A stretch of 8,228 nt of DNA from Candidatus Magasanikiibacteriota bacterium (GTDB taxonomy: Bacteria; Patescibacteriota; Patescibacteriia; Magasanikbacterales; UBA10003), in assembly GCA_026396495.1 (NCBI GenBank), contig JAPLWR010000075.1, forward strand, positions 429-8,656, read 5' to 3'. The notes below the pieces were generated by a model, which did not search any database, was not told the origin of the DNA, and saw nothing but the letters and a program-made list of their open reading frames with translations. The position numbers and the translations under genes were made by a program. Shown piece after piece: positions 1 through 5,860 of the stretch (the stretch's first letter is position 1; every line of letters begins with the position of its first letter).

Positions 1-593
1 CCATCCTTTTTTAAAAGAGATTTTAAAGAATGAAAAACTTCGGCACCAATTCTGACGCGCTCGGCCATTTTTTTATTCTGTGGCACCAACATAAATTCTT
101 GAATAGATAATCCAGAATCGGCATGTGCCCCACCATTAATAACATTCATCATACCCTGGGGGGGTTTAAATTTGGTAGAGAAATTAAAACTTTCAGCCAA
201 ATATTGATACAGAGTTTGATTTTTTTCTTGAGCAGCGGCACGAGTAGCAGCCAAAGACACACTTAAAATAGCATTGGCACCAAGCTTAGATTTATTTTTA
301 GTTCCGTCTAATGCTAATAATTCTTGATCTAATTCTGCAATGGAAGAAAGATCTTTTCCAATAATTGCAGGCGCAATTTTGTCATTAACATTTTTAACTG
401 CTTTTAAAACACCCTTACCACCATAACGTTTCCCACCATCACGTAATTCTAAAGCTTCATGTGTACCAGTAGAGGCGCCAGATGGTACAGCCGCTACGCC
501 AATTGCACCAGATTCTAAAACAACTTTAGTGGAAACAGTAGGATTACCGCGAGAATCCAGAATTTCACGAGCGTGGATTTGAGATATTTGCAT
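1..593 (-). CDS. eno: Enolase, N-terminal part (cut by window edge)
   Basis: Enolase converts 2-phosphoglycerate to phosphoenolpyruvate in the cytoplasm, using Mg2+. The 197 visible codons start at ATG 593-591 and stay open to the left edge. Visible are [14 protein letters not shown] (7-20), the mobile active-site loop SGAST (38-42), HEALELRDG (45-53), [10 protein letters not shown] (104-113), [10 protein letters not shown] (150-159, with the substrate-contacting His157) and QEFMLVP (165-171, with catalytic Glu166). The second catalytic Glu (in GDEGG), the metal ligands and the catalytic Lys lie beyond the edge. Family length is about 420-430 residues, so a bit under half is present. No Shine-Dalgarno precedes the start, only an A/T-rich leader. 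It is divergent from gpmI. The identification is secure; whether the rest is intact cannot be seen. Confidence 0.97.
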   Translation of the reverse strand, partial: MQISQIHAREILDSRGNPTVSTKVVLESGAIGVAAVPSGASTGTHEALELRDGGKRYGGKGVLKAVKNVNDKIAPAIIGKDLSSIAELDQELLALDGTKNKSKLGANAILSVSLAATRAAAQEKNQTLYQYLAESFNFSTKFKPPQGMMNVINGGAHADSGLSIQEFMLVPQNKKMAERVRIGAEVFHSLKSLLKKD

Positions 594-620
594 AAAAAAA
601 TGATTTATTTTATTAGGATT

Positions 621-649
621 ATTATAGCAGAAAATAATACAACAGAAAA
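621..649 (-). promoter_or_regulatory. eno promoter, extended -10 type
   Basis: On the minus strand a perfect TATAAT (626-621) is preceded by TGC, giving the extended -10 form TGnTATAAT. At a 17-base spacing the -35 box (TTTTCT, 649-644) is poor, as is common when the -10 is extended. The predicted transcript starts near 614, leaving a leader of about 20 bases before the eno ATG. Confidence 0.7.
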
Positions 650-653
650 GGCC

Positions 654-682
654 TTGAAAACTTACTGAAATTAGATTATTAT
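654..682 (+). promoter_or_regulatory. gpmI promoter
   Basis: TTGAAA (654-659) and TATTAT (677-682) are separated by exactly 17 bases. The start of transcription is predicted near 689, so the leader before ATG 705 is only about 16 bases, A/T-rich and without a Shine-Dalgarno. The -35 box lies back to back with the eno promoter. Confidence 0.7.
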
Positions 683-704
683 ATATTAACTACTAAAATT
701 TTTT

Positions 705-1697
705 ATGCAAAAAACAATTCTTTTGATCTTAGACGGCTGGGGTGTGGGAGAAAATTCTGATCATAACGCTATTTTTAAAGCCGCTCCTCCATTTTATAAC
801 CAGCTCCTCCAAAAATTTCCCAATACTATCTTGCACGCCAGAGAAGAATCTGTTGGTTTACCCAAAGGTTGTTTATCTGGATCAGAAGTGGGACACCTGA
901 CTATGGGAGCAGGTCGCATTGTCTGGCAAAACGTAGCTAAAATAGATAACTCCATTGATGATGAAAGTTTCTATCAAAATCAAGTTTTACAGAACACCCA
1001 GGCTCATCTAAAAAATCATGGCGGCAAATTACATTTAGTAGGTCTTTTAAGTAATGGTGGTATTCATTCTCATATCAACCATATTTTAGCTCTAATTAAT
1101 TGGGCTAAAAAAAATAATATCCCCAGCACCTCACTCCATCTTTTTTTAGATGGAAGAGATATGCCACCCATGAGCGCCGCTAACCTAATCAAAAAATTAC
1201 AAAAAGAATTTACTTCAGAAATTCAAATCTCCACCTTAATTGGACGGTCTATTGCCATGGATAGAAGTATGAATTGGGATAGAACAATAACTGCTTTTAA
1301 TTATCTTACCCAACCACAAGAAATTACCGCTCAAAAACCAATAGAATTTTTGGAAGAAGAATACAAAGAAAATATTGGTGATGAATTTATTGAACCCACT
1401 AATTTTGATAATAAAATAATTGATAAAAATGACGCCGTGATCTTTTTTAATTTCCGCGCCGACAGAATGCGTCAAATGTTACACCTTTTTTTAAAAACTG
1501 CTCCCCATACTGTGCAACAAACTGTTGCTGTCCCAGAAAATTTATTTTTAGCCAGTCTCACAGAATACGATAAAGAATTTACACCCGTGCAAATTTTGTA
1601 TCCTCAAGAAACTCCTATGAATACTTTAGGAGAATGGATTTCCAGCCAAGTGAAGCTGTTTTTGTCAATGAAGATAGACTGGTCATCCCCTCTCTAG
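705..1697 (+). pseudogene. gpmI: Cofactor-independent phosphoglycerate mutase, 5' fragment of broken gene
   Basis: GpmI interconverts 3- and 2-phosphoglycerate using Mn2+ and a phosphoserine intermediate. This fragment holds the first part of the phosphatase domain and the whole inserted phosphotransferase domain. Visible are LILDGWG (metal ligand Asp10), GSEVGHLTMGAGR with the nucleophile Ser60, LLSNGGIHSH (His121), HLFLDGRD (145-152), AMDRSMNWDR (184-193), DEFI (226-229) and FFNFRADRMRQ with Arg251 and Arg254. Similarity to the family continues to NTLGEW (codons near 1620-1637). After about 1650 the frame yields an unrelated tail and stops at TAG 1695-1697, giving 330 residues instead of about 510. 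The rest of the enzyme continues in another frame from about 1649. With the 3' fragment the locus spans 705-2134. I call it a pseudogene; a sequence error at the junction is the main alternative. Confidence 0.88.
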
Positions 1698-2134
1698 GAT
1701 TAACTAATTATGCGTCTAATCCGGAAATGAGTTTACGCGAAGTCACCCAATCATTAAAACGCGCTATTGAACACGAAGCTTTTGATTTTATCGTTACCAA
1801 TTTTCCCAATGGAGACATGGTTGGTCATAGTGGTAATCTAGAAGCTGGTATTAAGGCGGTGCAAGAAATAGATTTGGCTTTATCGCAAATTATTCCTGCG
1901 GCCGAAATTCATGGTTATACTGTTTTAATTACCTCTGACCACGGTAATATTGAAATGATGTACAATGGTAATGAACCGCACACCGCTCATACATTTAATA
2001 ACATCCCTTTAATAATTACTGATCCTAAAATTCAACTCCCCCCTACTGGTTACCTACACCAAATTGCCCCCACAATTTTAAAAATTATGGGTCTGCCTCA
2101 ACCACCAGAAATGACTAGTAAATCTTTAATATAA
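1634..2134 (+). pseudogene. gpmI: Cofactor-independent phosphoglycerate mutase, 3' fragment of broken gene
   Basis: This is the C-terminal half of the GpmI phosphatase domain, in a frame different from the 5' fragment. From NEDRLVIPS (fragment residues 12-20) onward it matches the family: EMSLREVT, NGDMVGHSG with metal ligands Asp61 and His65, TSDHGN with Asp102 and His103, and EPHTAHT with metal ligand His119. The ATG at 1634 merely opens the frame. It lies inside the 5' fragment, has no ribosome binding site or promoter of its own, and its first few residues are not family-like. The segment that normally joins the halves, including the ETEKYPHVTFF motif with the phosphate-binding Lys (Lys336 in the Geobacillus enzyme, from memory), is absent. 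Neither fragment alone carries a complete active site. It ends at TAA 2132-2134, next to a hairpin terminator. Confidence 0.88.
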
Positions 2135-2174
2135 AGTAAAAAGAGCCCGCCTTCAAGCGAGCCCTTTTTACTTT
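2133..2174. terminator. Hairpin terminator between convergent genes
   Basis: Two 18-base arms (2133-2150 and 2157-2174) flank the six-base loop CTTCAA. The stem is edged by A5 and T5 runs, so it can end transcription from both sides: gpmI on the plus strand and the 2177-2779 gene on the minus strand. As plus-strand RNA the stem has two A/C mismatches. As minus-strand RNA both become G-U wobbles and the stem pairs fully, so it looks optimised for the minus-strand gene. A near copy lies at 3768-3800. Confidence 0.85.
2138..2170. repeat. Repeated hairpin element, copy 1
   Basis: This stretch is identical to 3768-3800 over its first 25 bases and differs at one position in 33 (C here, T there, in the right arm). 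Both copies have the loop CTTCAA and lie at the 3' end of a minus-strand gene. The surrounding bases do not match, so only the hairpin was copied or conserved. Confidence 0.8.
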
Positions 2175-2176
2175 AT

Positions 2177-2779
2177 TTAAAAATTAAATGTTGTTTTTGA
2201 TTCCGTTTTTAATCTTTTGCCACGTATTTTATTTAAATCTGTTTCCAAAGCTATCAAATCAACACGAAAAAGTATAAAACTTCTAGGTCCATTAGTTTTG
2301 TCCAAAGTAAAACCATTTTTTTCTAATTCGGCTTCAACTGCCTGTTGTTTTTGAAATGGACTATCTTTATATTTTCTTAAATCAGCAATTTTTCCCAAAT
2401 CTACAGAAACCTTAGCTAAATTACCAATTGAGTCCTTAAAATATAAAACATCAGCGAGGGAATCATAATAAGCGGCACCAGTTGGCATGGCTTCCATTTT
2501 TTCAGACAACCCTTTAAAGAAAGATACTGAATCCTCCTCCACTTGCTTCATATCTTCCATATTCATAATAACCTCTTTATGTAATCTAATGAAACTCGCT
2601 AAGTCTTCTGCCCTTCCTTCTCCTTCAATTTTTTTCATAGCGTTATCCACCTCTTCTTGTGTTCCGATAAAAACTCCTTCGTGTTTTCCCGCATTAATTT
2701 CTCTCTTAAGTTCTTTATAAGCTTCAGTCCCCACTGGAGGGGCTTCTTCTGGAGTAACAAAAGATCTTTCACCGCTCAT
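2177..2779 (-). CDS. Hypothetical protein, 200 residues, family not recognised
   Basis: I do not recognise this protein. It is rich in Glu, Lys and Asp, has no Cys or Trp, and shows no signal peptide or membrane segment, so a soluble cytoplasmic protein is likely. Residues 20-100 look largely helical (for example EEVDNAMKKIEGEG and HKEVIMNMEDMKQVEED). A more mixed part follows, containing DSLADVLYFKDSIGNLAKVSVDLG and ending in a basic tail, KIRGKRLKTESK. It is supported as a real gene by a full-consensus promoter 24 bases upstream of the ATG, a terminator directly after its TAA, and the absence of a better frame on either strand. No Shine-Dalgarno precedes the start. It is transcribed alone, between the broken gpmI and the metallophosphatase, and the context gives no functional hint. 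Confidence 0.8.
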   Translation of the reverse strand: MSGERSFVTPEEAPPVGTEAYKELKREINAGKHEGVFIGTQEEVDNAMKKIEGEGRAEDLASFIRLHKEVIMNMEDMKQVEEDSVSFFKGLSEKMEAMPTGAAYYDSLADVLYFKDSIGNLAKVSVDLGKIADLRKYKDSPFQKQQAVEAELEKNGFTLDKTNGPRSFILFRVDLIALETDLNKIRGKRLKTESKTTFNF

Positions 2780-2809
2780 ATCTTTATATTTAAATTAATT
2801 TATAATAAA

Positions 2810-2838
2810 ATTATAGCACAAATTAAACCTTTTGTCAA
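2810..2838 (-). promoter_or_regulatory. Consensus sigma-70 promoter of the 2177-2779 gene
   Basis: On the minus strand TTGACA (2838-2833) and TATAAT (2815-2810) are both perfect, are spaced by 17 bases, and the -10 is preceded by TGC (extended -10). This is the strongest promoter in the window by match to consensus. Transcription should begin near 2803, giving a leader of about 24 bases. Confidence 0.88.
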
Positions 2839-2841
2839 TCA

Positions 2842-2880
2842 TAAAAAAATAAAAAAGGTGAGGCTGTACAGCTTCACCTT
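2842..2880 (-). terminator. Rho-independent terminator of the metallophosphatase gene
   Basis: The arms AAGGTGAGGCTG and CAGCTTCACCTT (2855-2880) form a 12-base stem with one imperfect pair. On the minus strand it is followed by an almost unbroken T run down to 2842. It lies 11 bases after the phosphatase stop codon. Only four bases separate the T run from the -35 box of the next gene's promoter, so the two units are packed end to end. Confidence 0.88.
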
Positions 2881-2891
2881 AGATGTTTTAG

Positions 2892-3641
2892 TTACACTTT
2901 CTTTGTAGGAATAATGAACCGATCAAGATCATTTACCCAAGCAACCAAGGGACCTCCATAATCCACCCCACAATGAAGCAGAAGCCTTTTGCTTGTCTTA
3001 GTGGGTTTGGAAAAATGTTGATGGCCACTAACCACCATCTTTTCTGCCCCATGCACAATGGTTTGAGCTAACTTGTGTGAAAAAACCTGCTCCGGACCCC
3101 GTGCACCGTGATCTCCTCCCTGCAAAAACAATTTTTGCTCCTCCCAAGGCTGAAGATTCAACCCGGCATGAACAAAAATCTGCTCCGCGGTTTCATAGAA
3201 CAACGGCAAACCAAACAAAAAATCCCGATGACTGTCAGGCATTGCCCACCACAATTCGACAATTGCCTTCCCCCAAGCAGTTTTGTCATCAAAGAAATCC
3301 TTAGAAGGAAGTTTTACACCATAACTTTGTAGGGTCCCATCTTCATGACCGACAGCCCAACGGCCCAACCAATACTCCCAATTTGGATGATAGGTATTCA
3401 AAGCCATACGTAAGACAAATTCATGGTTGCCAGCTAAAAATACATTTCCTTCCTTCTGCAAAGCAACACACAAATTCATCAACTCTTTTACATTAGGTCC
3501 GCGATCAACATAATCACCCAAAAACAATAGGCGGTGATCTTGAAGAATTCCACGTTGTCTACAAAAAGAAATAACCCCTTCTACTTCTAGTAGATGACCA
3601 TGAGTATCGGGAAAAACCACGAAAGGTTGGAGATTATCCAT
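2892..3641 (-). CDS. PPP-family metallophosphatase (bacterial Ser/Thr phosphatase / ApaH-like)
   Basis: A 249-residue calcineurin-like phosphoesterase with the full two-metal motif set in order: DTHGH (Asp12, His14), GDYVDRG (42-48, Asp43), GNHE (71-74, Asn72, His73), VHAG (157-160, His158) and SGHQH (205-209, His207, His209), followed by CGVDYGG. The motif spacing matches the PPP superfamily that includes bacteriophage-lambda-type protein phosphatases, PrpA/PrpE and the dinucleoside tetraphosphatase ApaH. The substrate, protein or nucleotide, cannot be decided from sequence. No signal peptide or membrane segment is seen, so it should be cytoplasmic. The start is fixed by the only clear Shine-Dalgarno in the window. 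The gene has its own promoter and terminator. Its GC content is higher than its neighbours' (about 47% over 3001-3300 by hand count, against 30-32% in sampled pgk and gap lines), which suggests acquisition by transfer. Confidence 0.93.
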   Translation of the reverse strand: MDNLQPFVVFPDTHGHLLEVEGVISFCRQRGILQDHRLLFLGDYVDRGPNVKELMNLCVALQKEGNVFLAGNHEFVLRMALNTYHPNWEYWLGRWAVGHEDGTLQSYGVKLPSKDFFDDKTAWGKAIVELWWAMPDSHRDFLFGLPLFYETAEQIFVHAGLNLQPWEEQKLFLQGGDHGARGPEQVFSHKLAQTIVHGAEKMVVSGHQHFSKPTKTSKRLLLHCGVDYGGPLVAWVNDLDRFIIPTKKV

Positions 3642-3647
3642 TTTTCA

Positions 3648-3652
3648 CTCCT
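3648..3652 (-). promoter_or_regulatory. Ribosome binding site AGGAG of the metallophosphatase
   Basis: Minus-strand AGGAG sits six bases before the ATG at 3641-3639, the canonical distance. It fixes the start codon. It is unusual here because none of the other seven visible starts in the window has a comparable motif. Confidence 0.85.
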
Positions 3653-3698
3653 GCGAAAACCCTGGATTACCTGGGTCTTTATTGTAAGTTGTTAATAC

Positions 3699-3716
3699 CT
3701 GGTTAGTCTAAACCAG
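3699..3716 (-). promoter_or_regulatory. Inverted repeat at the 5' end of the phosphatase transcript
   Basis: A perfect dyad, CTGGTT-N6-AACCAG, begins at the predicted transcription start and would form a hairpin at the extreme 5' end of the mRNA. It could equally be an operator just downstream of the -10 box, or an mRNA-stabilising stem. CCTGG-type pentamers recur at 3661, 3670 and 3698 (plus-strand reading) in the same leader. No known riboswitch class is recognised. Confidence 0.45.
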
Positions 3717-3723
3717 ACATTGC

Positions 3724-3752
3724 ATTGTAATAAAAAAGCCCCCTAAAGTCAA
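3724..3752 (-). promoter_or_regulatory. Metallophosphatase promoter
   Basis: Minus-strand TTGACT (3752-3747) and TACAAT (3729-3724) are spaced by exactly 17 bases. Transcription should start near 3717, giving a leader of about 75 bases, the longest in the window. AGGGGG occurs on both sides of the -35 box. Confidence 0.75.
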
Positions 3753-3764
3753 CCCCCTCTTTAT

Positions 3765-3800
3765 AAAAAAAAGAGCCCGCCTTCAAGCGAGCTCTTTTTA
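3765..3800 (-). terminator. Terminator of the gap-pgk-SIMPL operon
   Basis: A 13-base stem (3768-3780 with 3787-3799) around the loop CTTCAA is followed on the minus strand by T8. It lies 9 bases after the SIMPL stop codon. The single imperfect pair is a G-U wobble in minus-strand RNA. The A/T runs on both sides would allow some bidirectional activity. Confidence 0.88.
3768..3800. repeat. Repeated hairpin element, copy 2
   Basis: Second copy of the terminator hairpin found at 2138-2170, with one substitution (GAGCTC in place of GAGCCC), which gives a better-paired lower stem than copy 1. Confidence 0.8.
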
Positions 3801-3808
3801 AAATTTTC

Positions 3809-4633
3809 TTATTCTATTTCGTAAATAACGTTGACACTAACTTTAATTTCCATACTACCAGTTTGGATATCTGGTGATGGAGCGCTTGCTCCTCCACCCA
3901 TACCTTCAGCCATACCATAGGCTTTCATTGGATAAACATCACTAGGAGTGTATTCATTATAAGAAATAACCTTAACAATTCTCACACCCAAAGATTTAGC
4001 TAAAGCGTCCGCCTTTTCTTTAGCATTCTTTAAAGCTTTATCCCTTGCAGAAGCACGTAAATTTTCTTGGTCATCAATGATAAAGTTTAAACTACTAACT
4101 TGGTTAACCCCCACTTCGCCAACTTTAGCTAGGACGGAACTAATTTTGGTTAAATCTCTAATCTTTAAGGTAACCGATTGATTAACAGTATAGCCAGACA
4201 AAAGACTCTTACCGTCGGTATAATCATATCTAGGATAAACAGAATAATTGCTGGTTTGGATATCTGCATCAGCCACACCTAATTTCTTTACCTCGGCAAT
4301 TAATTTGTTCATCTTCTCTGTATTTTCTTTTTGAGCAGTAGCTACATCTTTGCTTTCTGTTACAAAACCAATATCGGTCATAGCCACATTAGGGGCACCA
4401 GTTTCCTTTCCTTCGCCACTAATAGAAATGGTATTTTGCATTCTATCGGCTTTGCCAATAAAATTGTACTTCTTTACATTATTGCGAGCTAAAGTTCCCA
4501 CTAAGACAATTAAATAAACAAGCAAGATGCCTGCAAGTAATCTTAGCATTACTTTCCCAAAATTTGGACCGCAAGTGCATTTTCCACTTTTGGGATCGCA
4601 GGTACAATCTTTGCCCTGACACATTAAACACAT
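3809..4633 (-). CDS. Membrane-anchored SIMPL-domain (DUF541) protein with Cys-rich N-terminus
   Basis: A 274-residue protein in three parts. Residues 1-21 hold six cysteines (2, 5, 10, 12, 19, 21) in a CxxC-x4-CxC-x6-CxC pattern. Residues 28-49 form one strongly hydrophobic membrane segment. From about 66 to the end it resembles the SIMPL/DUF541 fold: ISISGEGKE, then a variable helix with ENTEKMNKLIAEVKKLGV, TSNYSVYPRYDY, GYTVNQSVTLKIRD, and a long helix DKALKNAKEKADALAKSLGV, ending in ISYNEY and a final strand MEIKVSVNVIYEIE. With the usual topology the Cys-rich end would be cytoplasmic and the SIMPL domain extracytoplasmic. SIMPL proteins have no settled biochemical activity; some are linked to stress or envelope functions. 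It lies 31 bases after pgk without its own convincing promoter, so it is probably read from the gap promoter. No Shine-Dalgarno. Confidence 0.88.
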   Translation of the reverse strand: MCLMCQGKDCTCDPKSGKCTCGPNFGKVMLRLLAGILLVYLIVLVGTLARNNVKKYNFIGKADRMQNTISISGEGKETGAPNVAMTDIGFVTESKDVATAQKENTEKMNKLIAEVKKLGVADADIQTSNYSVYPRYDYTDGKSLLSGYTVNQSVTLKIRDLTKISSVLAKVGEVGVNQVSSLNFIIDDQENLRASARDKALKNAKEKADALAKSLGVRIVKVISYNEYTPSDVYPMKAYGMAEGMGGGASAPSPDIQTGSMEIKVSVNVIYEIE

Positions 4634-4664
4634 AGTGTTATAAAATTAATAATTAAATTTAAAT

Positions 4665-5849
4665 TTATTCAAGAGATTGAAGCCCTGGTAATTTTTTTCC
4701 TGAGAGATACTCTAACATAGCTCCTCCACCAGTAGAGATGTGATCTACATATTGTACCATTTTACTCCTTGCCATAACAGCCAGGGTCTCTCCTCCACCC
4801 ACAATTCCATAGGCTGGTCCCTTAGATCTAGCTCCCACTAAATAAGCGATAGATAAGCTGCCTTTATCAAAAGGGTGCTGCTCAAAAAAGCCCATTGGGC
4901 CATTCCAAATAATAGTGTTGGCTTTTTTAATAATTTCTGCCCAAGCTCTAACAGTATGTGGGCCAATATCATAAATAGCTAAATCACCCACACAAACTTT
5001 TTTAGAATGTTTTTCTACCGGACAATGTTTGTACTCTTGAGAGTCTTTTCTGCCCGCCACTACATCTACGGGAATAAAAACTTTTTTATTTTCACCAATT
5101 TTTTTGGCCTCTGCTAAATATTCTTTGCCAATATTGGAAGATCCTACTTCATAACCTAAGGCTGCCAAAACCGTGCTAGATAATCCCCCACCAAGTAAGA
5201 CTTGGTCGGCTTTAGGTAATAATTTTTTAATGACCGGCAACTTAGTTTCAAATTTTAATCCACCCATTATCACCACTACTGGCGCCTTGGGTTTTTTAAG
5301 AACATAATCCATGGCTTTAATTTCTTCTTCCAAAAGTAACCCAGCATAACTAGGTAAATATTTGGTAATTGCACAAATAGAAGCAGCTTTCCTATGAGAC
5401 ACACCAAACGCTTCATTAACAAAAATATCTCCTAATTTTGATAATTCCTTAGCCAAAGCAGAACTATTAGTTTCCTCTCCTTCTTCAAAACGAATATTTT
5501 CTAATAAAATAATCTGTCCGTTTTTCATAGTCCTGACCTGATGTTCTACAATTAAACCATAAACATCATCTAATTTGGTAATCTTTTTTTTCAAGGCTTC
5601 AGAGACAAAATCAGCTACACCATTTAATCTTAATCCCTCCACAATTTTACCATCTGGCCTGCCCAAGTGCGCCACCAAAATAATTTTAGCTTTCTGTTTC
5701 ACTAAATATTTGATAGTAGGTAAAGTGCGTTCTATTTTAATAGCATCTTCTGGTTCAATCTTCCCCTCTTTGTTAAATCCCACATTAAAATCCACGCGCA
5801 TTAAAACGCGTTTGCCTTCCAAATTTTTAAGTTGACGAAGATACTTCAT
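4665..5849 (-). CDS. pgk: Phosphoglycerate kinase
   Basis: Pgk transfers the acyl phosphate of 1,3-bisphosphoglycerate to ADP, the first ATP-yielding step of lower glycolysis. The 394-residue length is normal. Visible are RVDFNV (18-23) and HLGRP (61-65) for 3-phosphoglycerate binding, ENIRFEEGEE, NEAFGVSHRKAAS (usually NDAFGTAHR), GGLKFETKL (usually GGAKVSDK, with the conserved Lys kept), WNGPMGFFE near residue 315 in the nucleotide domain, GGGETLA (usually GGGDS/TxA) and STGGGAMLEYLSG (372-384). All core catalytic elements are present, so it should be active. The substituted motifs are a lineage-type variant rather than damage. It starts 11 bases after gap stops, without a Shine-Dalgarno, and is surely co-transcribed with gap. 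Confidence 0.98.
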   Translation of the reverse strand: MKYLRQLKNLEGKRVLMRVDFNVGFNKEGKIEPEDAIKIERTLPTIKYLVKQKAKIILVAHLGRPDGKIVEGLRLNGVADFVSEALKKKITKLDDVYGLIVEHQVRTMKNGQIILLENIRFEEGEETNSSALAKELSKLGDIFVNEAFGVSHRKAASICAITKYLPSYAGLLLEEEIKAMDYVLKKPKAPVVVIMGGLKFETKLPVIKKLLPKADQVLLGGGLSSTVLAALGYEVGSSNIGKEYLAEAKKIGENKKVFIPVDVVAGRKDSQEYKHCPVEKHSKKVCVGDLAIYDIGPHTVRAWAEIIKKANTIIWNGPMGFFEQHPFDKGSLSIAYLVGARSKGPAYGIVGGGETLAVMARSKMVQYVDHISTGGGAMLEYLSGKKLPGLQSLE

Positions 5850-5860
5850 ATACTATTTTT

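Noticed and set aside
1634..1697. Programmed ribosomal frameshift joining the two gpmI frames
   Set aside because: A programmed slip would leave the whole protein encoded, but here about 23 residues of conserved sequence are absent, and no slippery heptamer with a following stem is seen at the junction.
1634..2134. The 166-residue frame as an independent gene
   Set aside because: It is the tail of GpmI, starts inside the preceding frame, and has no promoter or ribosome binding site of its own.
3077..3332. Two overlapping plus-strand frames of about 75 residues
   Set aside because: Both are antisense to the metallophosphatase, whose motifs are complete; the frames are open only because of the strand's composition.
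3642..3767. Small RNA gene or known riboswitch in the phosphatase leader
   Set aside because: Only a six-pair stem and short repeats are visible, with no terminator or recognised aptamer core, so it is reported only as a possible regulatory dyad.
4634..4664. A separate promoter for the SIMPL gene (TATAAC near the start codon)
   Set aside because: The hexamer ends only a few bases before the ATG and has no -35 partner at proper spacing; co-transcription with pgk is simpler.
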